Positions 34,696 through 44,370 of a DNA stretch of 64,000 nt are shown piece after piece; positions within the stretch are counted from its first letter, which is position 1; each line of letters begins with the position of its first letter. The DNA lies in the NCBI GenBank assembly GCA_002498365.1, contig DAHB01000004.1, positions 1-64,000 on the forward strand, written 5' to 3'. This DNA comes from Methanomassiliicoccaceae archaeon UBA421 (GTDB lineage Archaea; Thermoplasmatota; Thermoplasmata; Methanomassiliicoccales; Methanomethylophilaceae). Position numbers and translations under genes: made by a program. The notes under the pieces are model-generated. The model searched no databases. It was not told where the DNA came from and worked only from the letters and a program-made list of their open reading frames with translations.

Positions 34696-35667
34696 ATGTT
34701 GGGATACACCACACCCCTTTACAGCAGAATGTCGGCCCCCGACCTGGCGGATTACCGCAGGTACTACTGCGAAACGTGCCATGAGCTGAGGAGCGGTTTC
34801 GGGCTTTTTTCAACGGCGGCGGTCAACTACGACATGACCTTCAACACCATCCTGCTGAACTCCATATCGGGGGACATCCTGGACTTCAGTCATACGGAGA
34901 ACGGTGTATCGTGCGTTTTCCGCGGTCCTTACGCCGATTCCGACGTTATGAGGAAGATGGCGGGATATACGGTCCTGCTTACCAAGTGGGAGCTTGTTGA
35001 CGATGAGTACGACAAGCCCTCAAAAAGGAACAAATTCATATCACTGGCACTTAACAGGGCCATAAGAAAGGCGGAAAGGCTCTACCCCGAATACGACGTC
35101 ATGGTAGGAGAAGGATACACCCGCCTTAGAAGCATGGAGCTGGACGGGTGCACAGACCCGATAAAGATAGGTTCAGAATTCGGTCTGGCACTTTCAAAGC
35201 CCCTGGAAGATATCGCGGGAGATCGCGCAGACGAACGCCTCAGTGAACTGTTCGTATATCTCACTTCGATCGTTTATCTCATGGACGCGGTGGACGACCT
35301 GGACAAGGACTACATGGACGGTACGTACAATCCGTTCCTGGCACGTTATTCTGATTTCATGGAGGGACGTCCCGAGACCTGTGTTAAGAAAGACTGCGGT
35401 TGCTCCGGGGTCTACACAAACCGCAACACGTTCATAAATCATAATCTGTATGAGATCACGGACATGATGAACTCCGTGATTTCGGGACTTCAGACATCCT
35501 ACTCTTTCGTCAGGAAGAGGATGAGGTCCTCGGTGGGAGTGACCGACAACATCGTAATGCACGGGATACCGGAGTCGGCAAAGAACGTCATCACCGGAAG
35601 AGGTGCCGCAAGGACAGGGGTGAAGGACCTTATGGAAGGCCACAAAGAACGCAACCGTTCATCCTGA
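34696..35667 (+). CDS. DUF5685-like protein
   Basis: 323 aa. MLGYTTPLYSRMSAPDLADY, YYCETCHELRSGFG and the internal YDMTFNTILLNS resemble the DUF5685 family known from Firmicutes (FGY..P..E and Y-C-x-L/T-C motifs). Mostly helical, with DAVDDLDKDYMDGTYNPF and a CVKKDCGCSG cluster in the C-terminal half, as in isoprenoid-synthase-like helical folds; function unknown. A TATA-like atatattaaag at 34657-34667 lies about 30 nt upstream. Divergent from the Cys-rich/radical SAM pair. Confidence 0.65.
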   Translation: MLGYTTPLYSRMSAPDLADYRRYYCETCHELRSGFGLFSTAAVNYDMTFNTILLNSISGDILDFSHTENGVSCVFRGPYADSDVMRKMAGYTVLLTKWELVDDEYDKPSKRNKFISLALNRAIRKAERLYPEYDVMVGEGYTRLRSMELDGCTDPIKIGSEFGLALSKPLEDIAGDRADERLSELFVYLTSIVYLMDAVDDLDKDYMDGTYNPFLARYSDFMEGRPETCVKKDCGCSGVYTNRNTFINHNLYEITDMMNSVISGLQTSYSFVRKRMRSSVGVTDNIVMHGIPESAKNVITGRGAARTGVKDLMEGHKERNRSS

Positions 35668-35910
35668 CCTGTAATGCGGCTCGTACAGAGAGCACACGTC
35701 CAGGCCCATCGTCTCCCTCGAAAGGGCTCCGCACATCTCCTTTCCGCCGTCTGCGGAATAATAAACGCAGCTCTCGCATATCCCCGGCCGGTATCTGGCA
35801 CACGTTCCTTCCGGACCGCTGTCGCCGCCTGTGAAGTGACATGTCCATGAGCTTTCGGAATGTATGCAGAATCTGCAGGATTTGCATTTCTTGTAGTTTT
35901 CGTCGGACAT
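35659..35910 (-). CDS. Small Cys-rich, probably zinc-binding protein
   Basis: 83 aa starting at MSDENYKKCKSCRFC. Nine Cys occur in spaced pairs (CKSCRFC, CESC) plus single Cys and His, which is typical for two small zinc ribbons or a redox protein. No signal peptide. It overlaps the 3' end of the DUF5685 gene by nine bases in convergent orientation. Longer in-frame starts run through the coiled-coil gene on the opposite strand and were rejected. Confidence 0.55.
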   Translation of the reverse strand: MSDENYKKCKSCRFCIHSESSWTCHFTGGDSGPEGTCARYRPGICESCVYYSADGGKEMCGALSRETMGLDVCSLYEPHYRSG

Positions 35911-35983
35911 GCGTACCGTATGCACGGTTCCTGATAAACCATTTGCCGGGTGATGATTAAATCCCCGACGCCGTTCTCTCTGC

Positions 35984-36484
35984 ATGGACGGGCTTGCGGA
36001 CCTGAAGAAAGAAGCGGAGACCCACAGGAGGTCCGCCGGAGACATCTCGGAAGAAGCGGAGCGCCTGATGAACGAACATGCGGCACTGGTCAAAAAGGCC
36101 AGGAACCTGGCCTCCAAGGCCGCCAACTCTGCCAGGATGAGGGACGAATGCGCAAGGGAGGCCGCCAACTCCGAAGGGAAGGCGGACGCCTGGAGGTCCC
36201 GCCACGACGACAGGAAGGGCAGGGATGCGCTGGACCTGAGCAACGAGAGGAACCAGATGCACATGCATTCGCAGGCTGCGAAAGGAATGAGGGTTAGAGA
36301 GAGGCGGGCGGAATCCGAAAGGATCAAACTGGAGAAGGAGGCCGAAGAATGCAAGAAGAGGGCCTACGAGCTGAAGTCCCGCGCAAACTCCCTTCACCGT
36401 GACGCGAACAGGGAATACGAACTTTACCTTGGGCTGACCAGGAAGATCTCCAAGATCGAAAATAAAGATGGTACCGGGGCCTGA
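35984..36484 (+). CDS. Coiled-coil protein
   Basis: 166 aa, almost entirely charged helix with heptad-like spacing of Ala/Leu (NEHAALVKKARNLASKAANS, ERIKLEKEAEECKKRAYELK). No membrane segment. Such proteins often act as structural spacers; no specific function can be assigned. Its TGA lies inside the loop of a strong hairpin terminator. Confidence 0.6.
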   Translation: MDGLADLKKEAETHRRSAGDISEEAERLMNEHAALVKKARNLASKAANSARMRDECAREAANSEGKADAWRSRHDDRKGRDALDLSNERNQMHMHSQAAKGMRVRERRAESERIKLEKEAEECKKRAYELKSRANSLHRDANREYELYLGLTRKISKIENKDGTGA

Positions 36485-36496
36485 GCCCCGGTTTTT
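36473..36496 (+). terminator. Hairpin terminator overlapping the coiled-coil gene stop
   Basis: accggggc/gccccggt stem with loop ctga (containing part of the TGA stop) followed by tttt. It also lies just before the convergent surface-protein stop. Confidence 0.7.
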
Positions 36497-36501
36497 AGGG
36501 T

Positions 36502-38505
36502 TTAAGCTCTCCCGGCCCTGCGGTGCAGCACGAAGGCGACAACAGCCACGATGATGACCGCAGCGACAGCTATCGCAATGTACAGCATCGTGTCGTCATC
36601 GGCCGTGTCCGGGACCGATATCGCAGAAAGGACGTAGCCGGAGCAGTGGTCGAGGTCGAACGTGACCTTTCCGTCCACAACAGTGGCGTTCCTTACCGGC
36701 TCGAGACCTATCACGTTGCCGTCCCCGTCGACAACTACGAAGTAGATCTGCAGCACTGTGCCGTCAGCAAACTTGTCGCCGACGTTGTACGTGACAGTGG
36801 TCTTGCCGGGCATCAGTCCGGATGCCGCGAAGTCGATGTACAGGAAGCTGGTCTCTCCCGAGAGGAAATGGCCGGACAGAGCCTCCAGCTCTTCGTCGGT
36901 AAGCTCTTCGCTGACAATGTTCAGGTCCATCACCGTATCGGGGTCGAGGGCCGAGCCGTCATTGAAGATCGTCCACGAGAAGAGGTAGTTTCCTTCATCG
37001 TCGTAAACATCCACATACAGAGTTCCATAGAACTGGAAAGAATCAGAACTGAGGAAGTCCGCAAGTCCGTCCGCACCGTCGATCCTGATGTGCCCGTATA
37101 CCGGGTCGCCGGACGTGCCCGCCCCCATGTATGTCATCAGTTCGCTCACGTCGGTGAACTCCTCGGCGTAGATCGGGTAAAGGGTGACGTCCCCCTTCAC
37201 TCCCCAGCCTGCATTCCACTCGAGGCCTTCCTCGGTCATCCATCCGACGCACTTCATGGTTTCGTCGCCGACGGTCTTATCAGGGACCGCCGGAGGGTTC
37301 ACGAACTTATTGAATGCCACCGTCTGGGTGGTTTCTTCCTCTTCGACGACGTACGTGACGGTGAAGTTCAGACCGGACCCCGACCCGTTATAGGCGGACA
37401 GTACCTTGTTGAACACACTGCGTACCTGGCTCTTCTCGGTGCTGTCGAGGTAGTACTCGAAATCCGGGTCAACTTCTATATCGGCGAGCGAATCGAAGAA
37501 GGGAAGGTCGTCAGGGCTCAGTTCCTCGGTCGTAAGGTAAAGGTCCTCGATATAGAATTCGTAATCGAACGTCCCGTCCCCGTTGTCGCCGTTCTGTTCG
37601 GCCAACAGCGAGAACTCCATATCCGTTACCGCATATGCGCCGAATGTCATGCTGACCTGGATCGTATCCTCGTCGACTATGAAGTCTTCATAGTCGGAAT
37701 CCTCGGGAATCATGTACATCAGCGCCTCGGCGATCTCACCGTCGATGTTTGCGAACACCGATGCGAACATGGATTGCTTGCCGTCCAAGGTGAGCGTGTA
37801 GATCACGTCGTTGAGATCCTCGACTGTTGTGACTCCCGACCCGCCTGTGGAGGACATGCTATATCTGAGCGAAGCTCCCGCCATGATCTCAGAATCGTTG
37901 TCTGTATCGGTGAATACGTCAGAGATGTCCATTTCTCCCGTCTCGTCGTTCATCAAATCGATGTAGTTCATTATGCTGAAGTTGGTCGATAACTCCGCAT
38001 CGATGAACGCATCGATCGCGACGTCGACGCTGGTAATGTTGAAGTCCGCATCAAGGTTCACCAGCCCCTGTACGACGACGACGGCCTTCAGAGATGCTTC
38101 TGCTCTAAGCGGATATTCGTCGCCATCCAATTCTATGTCGTCATCATACTCGACCGACACTTCGATCAGTATTCCGCCGTCAACGGAGATGGTGTATCCG
38201 CTGTCGTTTGCGCGGATCACCTCGACGATAAGCGCAGCGTTGACATTGGCCTTCTTTATAGCCTCGTCCAACGTATCATACATATCTTGGTTGTCTTCGT
38301 CTTCTTCGTCGAAGATCATCTCCATAAGCTGATCTTTGTCGGCCGTGAATTTGATCCCCCAGGCATCGCCTAAAGCCATGCCCGCCGTCTCGTCGTCCGG
38401 GGATGCGGACGCAGATTCGATCGCCGCGGCGCATGGTACCACCATGGAGACCGCTATCAGTACCGCTATCAGTAATTTCAATTTCAATTTCTTCCTCCCA
38501 AACAC
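36502..38505 (-). CDS. Large acidic cell-surface protein with signal peptide and C-terminal anchor
   Basis: 667 aa. Residues 1-28 are a Sec signal (KLLIAVLIAVSMVVPCAAA). The mature part is strongly acidic (many Asp/Glu, few Lys) and beta-rich. A short InlB-B/Listeria-Bacteroides-like repeat occurs at VGWMTEEGLEWNAGW...VTLYPIYAE. The C-terminus has a membrane helix (MLYIAIAVAAVIIVAVVAFV) and a basic stop-transfer tail. It is anchored outside the cell; a role in adhesion or the cell coat is likely, but the family is not recognised. Confidence 0.7.
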   Translation of the reverse strand: MFGRKKLKLKLLIAVLIAVSMVVPCAAAIESASASPDDETAGMALGDAWGIKFTADKDQLMEMIFDEEDEDNQDMYDTLDEAIKKANVNAALIVEVIRANDSGYTISVDGGILIEVSVEYDDDIELDGDEYPLRAEASLKAVVVVQGLVNLDADFNITSVDVAIDAFIDAELSTNFSIMNYIDLMNDETGEMDISDVFTDTDNDSEIMAGASLRYSMSSTGGSGVTTVEDLNDVIYTLTLDGKQSMFASVFANIDGEIAEALMYMIPEDSDYEDFIVDEDTIQVSMTFGAYAVTDMEFSLLAEQNGDNGDGTFDYEFYIEDLYLTTEELSPDDLPFFDSLADIEVDPDFEYYLDSTEKSQVRSVFNKVLSAYNGSGSGLNFTVTYVVEEEETTQTVAFNKFVNPPAVPDKTVGDETMKCVGWMTEEGLEWNAGWGVKGDVTLYPIYAEEFTDVSELMTYMGAGTSGDPVYGHIRIDGADGLADFLSSDSFQFYGTLYVDVYDDEGNYLFSWTIFNDGSALDPDTVMDLNIVSEELTDEELEALSGHFLSGETSFLYIDFAASGLMPGKTTVTYNVGDKFADGTVLQIYFVVVDGDGNVIGLEPVRNATVVDGKVTFDLDHCSGYVLSAISVPDTADDDTMLYIAIAVAAVIIVAVVAFVLHRRAGRA

Positions 38506-38792
38506 ATACTGTGTTCTACAAAAAAATCGTATTGACCGTACTTAAAGCGAATTGATTGTCCCCGGATGACTCGAATTACCCGAAAATCAAAATCTGAAGA
38601 TCTGGCTCTTTCCCTTTACTCGACGGATTAGAAGTTCTTGCGGATGCTGGCTCCGGCATATGTTTGTAATTCGGCGCATCAGACCGAAAAATGATATTCC
38701 GGACAAGTTTTGGACTGACAAGCTTCCGCTAAAAGAAGAAAATTTAAGAGCATGGAATTCGATGCACGTCCCCTATGCCGGTCCGGACCGGC

Positions 38793-39398
38793 TTATTCTT
38801 TGCCTCCGAACACCCTCATCCTGCCGCCGATAGGCTCGAACGACTTCTCTCCCGCAGGGGAAGCTATGCTTCCGAAGGGCATCTGGGCGATCAGCTTCCA
38901 GTCCAACGGCAGTCCCCATCTGTCCCGGACCTGTGCATCGATCAGAGGGTTGTAGTGCTGCAGGGACGCTCCGAGCCCCATGTCCTCCAAGATCATCCAT
39001 GTCGCGAACTGGAGCATCCCGGAGGACTGTTGGGCCCAGACCGGGAAGTTCCCCACGTTGGAGGGGAAACGGTTGCCCGTCTCGCAGGTCTTGGTCATGT
39101 CGTCGAAGAAAAGCACCGTTCCGTATGCGGACCTGAAGCCTTCGATCTTCTTCTCGGTCGCTCCGGCATACCGCTGGTCGCCTATCTTCTTCCTGAGGGC
39201 CGCTTCTGTTATATTCCAGAGTGCCTCGTGCTGGGAACCCAACATGACCGCCGCGCGCTGGCTCTGTGAATTGTAGGCGGAGGGCGTGAATCTGACGGCG
39301 TCCTCGACGGCCGCTATGATATCCTCATCGGTTACCTCCACGTCGCGTCCCAGGCCGTAATAGGACCTGCGCGACGAAATAATATCCCTCAGTTCCAT
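38793..39398 (-). CDS. Nitroreductase-family protein
   Basis: 201 aa. MELRDIISSRRSYYGLGRDV and FTPSAYNSQSQRAAVML are the flavin-binding start of the short nitroreductase family (HBN1/YdgI-like), and LEDMGLGASLQHYNPL is the second FMN segment. It probably reduces quinones, nitro compounds or disulfides with FMN and NAD(P)H. Single gene with about 270-290 bp of noncoding DNA on each side. Confidence 0.85.
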   Translation of the reverse strand: MELRDIISSRRSYYGLGRDVEVTDEDIIAAVEDAVRFTPSAYNSQSQRAAVMLGSQHEALWNITEAALRKKIGDQRYAGATEKKIEGFRSAYGTVLFFDDMTKTCETGNRFPSNVGNFPVWAQQSSGMLQFATWMILEDMGLGASLQHYNPLIDAQVRDRWGLPLDWKLIAQMPFGSIASPAGEKSFEPIGGRMRVFGGKE

Positions 39399-39402
39399 TC
39401 AT

Positions 39403-39558
39403 TCACCGGGCTGTCACACGCTTGTGTATAGATAATCGTTTCCCAGACCGAAGCGGGAGATACTGTTTTCTCTTGAGGGGGGTGGCCGACATCGTTTCTT
39501 CGCTGAAGAACGGGTAGGACTGCGCCTTGAAGAAATAACGCTCCCCGTACCGGTCCAT
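39403..39558 (-). CDS. Possible 51-aa basic protein
   Basis: A short frame beginning MDRYGERYFFKAQSYPFF and ending in a basic tail (SGKRLSIHKRVTAR). A TATA-like ccttaaaatg is about 30 nt upstream. Amino-acid make-up looks protein-like, but nothing else supports it. Confidence 0.25.
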   Translation of the reverse strand: MDRYGERYFFKAQSYPFFSEETMSATPLKRKQYLPLRSGKRLSIHKRVTAR

Positions 39559-39610
39559 AGGACATCTGGCACTCGGGCCGGATCGACATTTTAAGGTATG
39601 GCATATTTCT

Positions 39611-39638
39611 GCCCCTGCCACGCCTCGGCGGCAGGGGC
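39611..39638. terminator. GC hairpin downstream of the leucine-rich-repeat gene
   Basis: Nine-base-pair stem gcccctgcc/ggcaggggc with a 10-nt loop, about 30 bp after the stop of the minus-strand surface-protein gene. No T run follows on the minus strand, so termination activity is uncertain. Confidence 0.4.
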
Positions 39639-39667
39639 TGTTGTTTCATTCAACGTTTTTTTCGGTC

Positions 39668-42600
39668 TCAATGCCTCCTGACCAGGAATATAGCTGCGAC
39701 TCCGACTATGGCGATAACAGCCGCTATCATTCCTCCGTATAAAACGAGGTCGTCGTTGCCCTGAGCGGGAGACGATACCTGGTTCCATACCGTGCGGTCA
39801 TCCGGGTCCACGACGAAGGTCTTCCCGGCAAGAGAAGAGGAATCGGATATCACCATGCCGGAGGAGTCCTTGAATGTCAGCCCTTCCATGTCCGCGTTGA
39901 CAGACACGGAGGTGAAGATCATCTTGGTCACCGTCCCGGAGCCTGCGATCTTTTCGAGTTCCACGGCCGACCCGCTGTCGACGGTGAACGCGGTTATGCC
40001 CGGCATGCTCATCAGCAACGCCTCATAATCGGTGATCGCCGGATCGGACCGGCCCTGCACGGTAACCAAGTCGAGCGATGTTCCGTCCGTGAAGCAGTCG
40101 TAGGCGAATCCGGTCCTGTCCGATATGGCCAGGGATTCCAGTGAACCGCAGCTGCCGAAGGACTCTCCGACGATCATGAGCTCTCCGGACATCGTGACCG
40201 ACATCAGCGAATCGCAGCCGTTGAACGAGAATAGCACCATGAATGTGCTGTCGGGTATCGTCACGGAGGTCAGAGATGTGCATTCGTTGAAAGACCTGTT
40301 GATGTCGAACACGCTGTCGGGTATCGTCACGGAAGTGATCGACGCACAGCCGTTGAATCCGTTGCGTATGTGGTTGACGCCCTGGGGTATGTTCACCTCG
40401 CCCGTCTTGCCGCAGGGGCATATCAGAAGTTCCTTACCGTTCTTCAGATACAGCAGTCCGTCTATGCTCCTGAACGTGTTGTTCTCCTCGTCCACGTTTA
40501 TGGCCGTAACGTACTGGCACTCTTCGAAGGCGTCATCGTCGATCTGTGTGACGACATCGGATATCGTCACCTCGCCCGTCTTGCCCGCCGGGCAGAGGAT
40601 GAGGTTTCTGCCGTCCTTGGAATAAAGCAGTCCGTCTATGCTCCTGAATGTGTTGTTCCCCTCGTCCACGTTTATGGCGGACAGGGAAGTACATTCCTCG
40701 AAGGCGCAGTTATTGATGTACGTGACGCTCTCGGGTATATTGATAGATGATAGGGATGTGCATCCGCCAAAGGCATATTCCCTTATGTCCGTTACATCGT
40801 CATGGATAGTGACGTACGTCAGGGATGTGCATCCTAAGAACACATCATTGTTTATCTCGGTCACGCTTTCCGGTATCGTCACCGACCCGAGGGACGTGCA
40901 GTCGCGGAATGCGCCGTCGGATATGCTGGATACCCCGTCGGGCATCGTCACCGACGTGAGGGAGGAGCAACCGACGAACGCCTCGTATTCGATCGTCGTG
41001 ACGCTGTCGGGCATCGTCACCGACGTGAGGGAGGAGCATCCGTTGAACGAGTGGTAGTATATCCTGGTGACCCCGTCAGGCACCGATAACTCGCCGGTCT
41101 TGCCGGCGGGGCACTGCATCAGTATGGTTCCGCTATCATTGTAGAGCACGCCGTCGGAGCTCATGTATATCGTGTTCGCTTCGTCGACGTTTATGTCCGT
41201 CAGAGAGGTGCATCCCGAGAACACGTCGTATCCGATGAAAACTACGCTTGCTGGCACGTCGACGGAGACCAGGGAGGTGCAGCCGTAGAACACGTAGTTG
41301 TTCATGTCCTGCAGACCTTCGCCGATGCTCACCGACGTGATGTTCCTGCATCCCGAAAAGGATTCGGGAGATAAGAAATACACTCCGCTCGGCACTTCCA
41401 CCGCTCCGGTCTTGGCCTGGGGGCACCTTATCAGTTCCGTTCCGTCCTTGGTGTACAGTATCCCGTCCATGCTCTTGTAATCGGAGTTCGAATCGTCTAC
41501 GTCGAATGCCGCGAGGGAGGTGCATCCGCGGAACGTGCCGTACTCGATGGTCGTGACGCCGTCGGGTATCGTCACCGACGTGAGCGAAGAGCATCCGTCG
41601 AACGCATAGTCCATTATGACCGTGACGCCGTCGGGAATGGCCACGGACGCGAGGGACGTGCAACCCTTGAACGTCCCGTACTCGATCAGGACCACGCCCG
41701 AGGGTATGGTGAAAGACGTGAGCGAAGAGCAGTCTTGGAAAGCATAATCGCCTATCAGTGTCACGCTTTCCGGAATAGTGACGGACGTTAGAGATGCGCA
41801 GTGACGGAAGGCCTCGTCGCCTATGACCGTCACGCCTTCGGAAATTGTCACAGATCCGAGGGAGACGCAATAGTAGAACAGGCCTTCTTCGATCGTGGTC
41901 ACGCTGCCCGGTATCGTCACGGACGTGAGGGACGTGCAGTCTTCAAACGCGTATTCCCCTATTGTCGTGACGCTGTCGGGTATCGTCACCGACTTCAGGG
42001 ACCTGCATCCTTTGAACGCATCTTCCCCTATGCCTGTCACGCTGTCGGGTATCGTCACGGACGTGAGGGACACGCAGAGCTCGAACGCATCGTCTCCTAT
42101 CGACGTAACGCTGTCGGGTATCGTCACGGACGTGACGAACATGCAGAAGTAGAACGCTTCGTCCCCTATGCCTGTCACGCCGTCGGGTACGGAGAAAGCT
42201 CCGGTCTTGCCGGCGGGACAGCAGACCAGCTGCGTGCCGTCCTTCGAATAGACGACCCCGTCGACAGACTTGTAATTGGAATTGTCTTCGTCGACGGTTA
42301 TGCTTATCAGGCTCACGCATTCGCGGAACGAGTCCGGCTGTATCGATGCGACACCGGCGGGTATTGTGACGGTCCTGAGGGAAAAGCATTCGAAAAAGGC
42401 GTAGCCGTCGATGGACGTAACGTTTTCGGGAATTGTGACGGACGCCAGAGATACGCAGCCGTAGAAGGCCCCGTATCCGATCGACGTCAGGCTGTCGGGC
42501 ATCGTGACCGACGTGACTGACATGCAGGCGTCGAACGCCTCCCCGGATATATTCTCGACCCCTTCGGGCACCGTGACGGCCCCCGTCTTCCCTGACGGGC

Positions 42601-43165
42601 AGATCAGCAGCCATTCGCCGTCCTCCGAGTAAAGGATGCCCTCGTCGCTACTGAAAACGGTATTGGAATCTTCGACGACGATCTCGGACAGCGAGGTGCA
42701 TCCCGCGAACACGCGGTACCCCATGGCCGTCACGCCGCCGGGTATCGTGACGGACGTGAGGGACGAGCACCCTTCGAACGCATAGTCGCCTATGCCGGTC
42801 AAGCTTCCGGGCATCGTTATCGATGTAAGGGACGCGCATCCGTAGAATGCATCGGAGCCTATCTCCGTGACGCTGTACGATACGCTTTCGTATGTGACCG
42901 TGGCGGGGATCGAGATCTCGGACAGCAGCAGACCGGCGCCGCTCACGCCGGTCACGGCGGCGGTGTTGTTGTCGGGGTCGGAATCGCCCATGTCGTCAAG
43001 ATAGTAGACAAGGTCGCCTACAGTGACGTTGTCGTAAGATGTCGCGTATGCTTCATCGGTCCCGTAAAGAACCGCGAAGGACGAGACCAATATAACTGCG
43101 AACGCCAGAGCGGCCGCGGCGGCGAATTTTCCTTTGTTATCGGATATGGCTGGGAGCGGGGACAT
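39668..43165 (-). CDS. BspA-type leucine-rich-repeat surface protein
   Basis: 1165 aa. An N-terminal signal or anchor (FAAAAALAFAVILVSSFAVL) is followed by roughly 35-40 units of about 23 residues of the LRR_5 type, consensus I-G-x-x-A-F-x-G-C-x-S-L-T-S-V-T-I-P. Every 4-8 units a variant unit with DGVLYSKDGTxLxxCPAGKTG interrupts the array. The C-terminus has a helix (GMIAAVIAIVGVAAIFLV) and ends RRH. Such proteins mediate attachment in Bacteroides, Trichomonas and gut methanogens. The repeated DNA makes recombination and copy-number change likely. Confidence 0.9.
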   Translation of the reverse strand: MSPLPAISDNKGKFAAAAALAFAVILVSSFAVLYGTDEAYATSYDNVTVGDLVYYLDDMGDSDPDNNTAAVTGVSGAGLLLSEISIPATVTYESVSYSVTEIGSDAFYGCASLTSITMPGSLTGIGDYAFEGCSSLTSVTIPGGVTAMGYRVFAGCTSLSEIVVEDSNTVFSSDEGILYSEDGEWLLICPSGKTGAVTVPEGVENISGEAFDACMSVTSVTMPDSLTSIGYGAFYGCVSLASVTIPENVTSIDGYAFFECFSLRTVTIPAGVASIQPDSFRECVSLISITVDEDNSNYKSVDGVVYSKDGTQLVCCPAGKTGAFSVPDGVTGIGDEAFYFCMFVTSVTIPDSVTSIGDDAFELCVSLTSVTIPDSVTGIGEDAFKGCRSLKSVTIPDSVTTIGEYAFEDCTSLTSVTIPGSVTTIEEGLFYYCVSLGSVTISEGVTVIGDEAFRHCASLTSVTIPESVTLIGDYAFQDCSSLTSFTIPSGVVLIEYGTFKGCTSLASVAIPDGVTVIMDYAFDGCSSLTSVTIPDGVTTIEYGTFRGCTSLAAFDVDDSNSDYKSMDGILYTKDGTELIRCPQAKTGAVEVPSGVYFLSPESFSGCRNITSVSIGEGLQDMNNYVFYGCTSLVSVDVPASVVFIGYDVFSGCTSLTDINVDEANTIYMSSDGVLYNDSGTILMQCPAGKTGELSVPDGVTRIYYHSFNGCSSLTSVTMPDSVTTIEYEAFVGCSSLTSVTMPDGVSSISDGAFRDCTSLGSVTIPESVTEINNDVFLGCTSLTYVTIHDDVTDIREYAFGGCTSLSSINIPESVTYINNCAFEECTSLSAINVDEGNNTFRSIDGLLYSKDGRNLILCPAGKTGEVTISDVVTQIDDDAFEECQYVTAINVDEENNTFRSIDGLLYLKNGKELLICPCGKTGEVNIPQGVNHIRNGFNGCASITSVTIPDSVFDINRSFNECTSLTSVTIPDSTFMVLFSFNGCDSLMSVTMSGELMIVGESFGSCGSLESLAISDRTGFAYDCFTDGTSLDLVTVQGRSDPAITDYEALLMSMPGITAFTVDSGSAVELEKIAGSGTVTKMIFTSVSVNADMEGLTFKDSSGMVISDSSSLAGKTFVVDPDDRTVWNQVSSPAQGNDDLVLYGGMIAAVIAIVGVAAIFLVRRH

Positions 43166-43419
43166 GTTATCTTTGCGAAGATTTTTTTGCCCGTTATTAA
43201 TGATATTTCGCCAGTATTTTTATGGCAGATTTTAATAAAAATATGCGCGTTTCCGGACCGGAAATGACGCTCTTCCATGACCGGATTTAAGAACCGTTAA
43301 TAATGATTAAATACCGAATGCGCTCCACCCCGGGAACGTACATCCTTACTGCGAGGCCAGCTGTATTTGCACACCCTGCTTCCTTTTATACTATGACATG
43401 CCGGCCCGGGACGGGGGGG

Positions 43420-43950
43420 TCAGCAGAAACGCTTATCGTATCTCTCCAGGGTGTGCTCGATTATCGCCCTGACGTCTTCCGACCCGATGACCTCGTCCAC
43501 GGCGGTCTCTTTGTTCTCCAGAGTCTTGTAGACCGTGAAGAAGTGGGCCATCTCGTTGAATATGTGCTCCGGAAGTTCGGATATGTCCCTGAAAGAATTG
43601 TACATAGGGTCCCCGAAAGGTATCGCTATCACCTTTTCGTCGTTCTCGCCGCTGTCGATCATCTTTATAGCTCCTATGGGGTAGCATCTGACCAGCGTCA
43701 TGGGGGCGATGGGCTCCGAACACAGCACCAGCGCGTCCAGGGGGTCCCCGTCGTCGGCGAACGTCCTCGGGATGAAGCCGTAGTTGGCGGGGTAGTGGGT
43801 GGAGGTGTAGAGAACTCTGTCGAGCATCATCAGGCCCGTCTCCTTGTCCAGTTCGTATTTGTTCTTGCTGCCCTTGGGTATCTCCACCACTACGATGAAA
43901 TCATCGGGGGAGATCCTGTCCGGGCTGATGTCATGCCATATGTTTTTCAC
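43420..43950 (-). CDS. ppa: Inorganic pyrophosphatase, family I
   Basis: 176 aa, standard length. VVVEIPKGSKNKYELDKETG, YPANYGFIPRT and the metal-binding DDGDPLDALVL are diagnostic. It hydrolyses pyrophosphate released by biosynthesis. Single gene facing the surface-protein gene upstream region. Confidence 0.95.
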   Translation of the reverse strand: MKNIWHDISPDRISPDDFIVVVEIPKGSKNKYELDKETGLMMLDRVLYTSTHYPANYGFIPRTFADDGDPLDALVLCSEPIAPMTLVRCYPIGAIKMIDSGENDEKVIAIPFGDPMYNSFRDISELPEHIFNEMAHFFTVYKTLENKETAVDEVIGSEDVRAIIEHTLERYDKRFC

Positions 43951-44339
43951 ATTCCGGTATTGATACGATGGTTATTAACCCCCGCGTCTGACGATCGCCC
44001 GTGATATACGATACCGCTTCCTCGGACCGCGGTCCGGGTGACGTTGGAACACCGGTCCATCTGCCGCAACGTTGCCGGCAGGTGGCCGAGTGTTGTTTTC
44101 AGACCACGTGACGGACATCCTGATCCAAAGTTGCTTTCTTCAGCAACCGAGCCCGTTCGTCAGGGACCTCCCGACTCGCTACCGGACGGTCCGGTCCTCG
44201 CCCGGCCCCTTGTAACATCAGCCGGGCTCGGATGACCTGGGAGAACCGTAAGCGTCACCGAATGTGCGCCGATTCGGAAGGAGATGATCTACAGAAGGAC
44301 CGACCGCGCGATCAGTTGAAAGGAAGAACGAAAATGCCT
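43951..44339. other. Intergenic region with several small inverted repeats, no gene
   Basis: No convincing frame. It contains ggaccgcggtcc (palindrome near 44024), ctgccg-caacgttg-ccggcag (about 44059-44079) and ttgctttcttcagcaa (about 44133). These could fold in RNA, but there is no recognised ncRNA family. Confidence 0.35.
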
Positions 44340-44350
44340 ATGTATATAGC
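44340..44350 (+). promoter_or_regulatory. TATA box of anchored paralog 1
   Basis: atgtatatagc centred about 26 nt before the ATG at 44371, giving a leaderless message and excluding the longer TTG start at 44362. Confidence 0.55.
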
Positions 44351-44370
44351 CAGAACCGGTATTGCTGAAC

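Noticed and set aside
39668..43165. Repeats here as a CRISPR or satellite array
   Set aside because: The repeats keep a coding frame and encode LRR_5 units, and unit sequences differ; there are no unique spacers.
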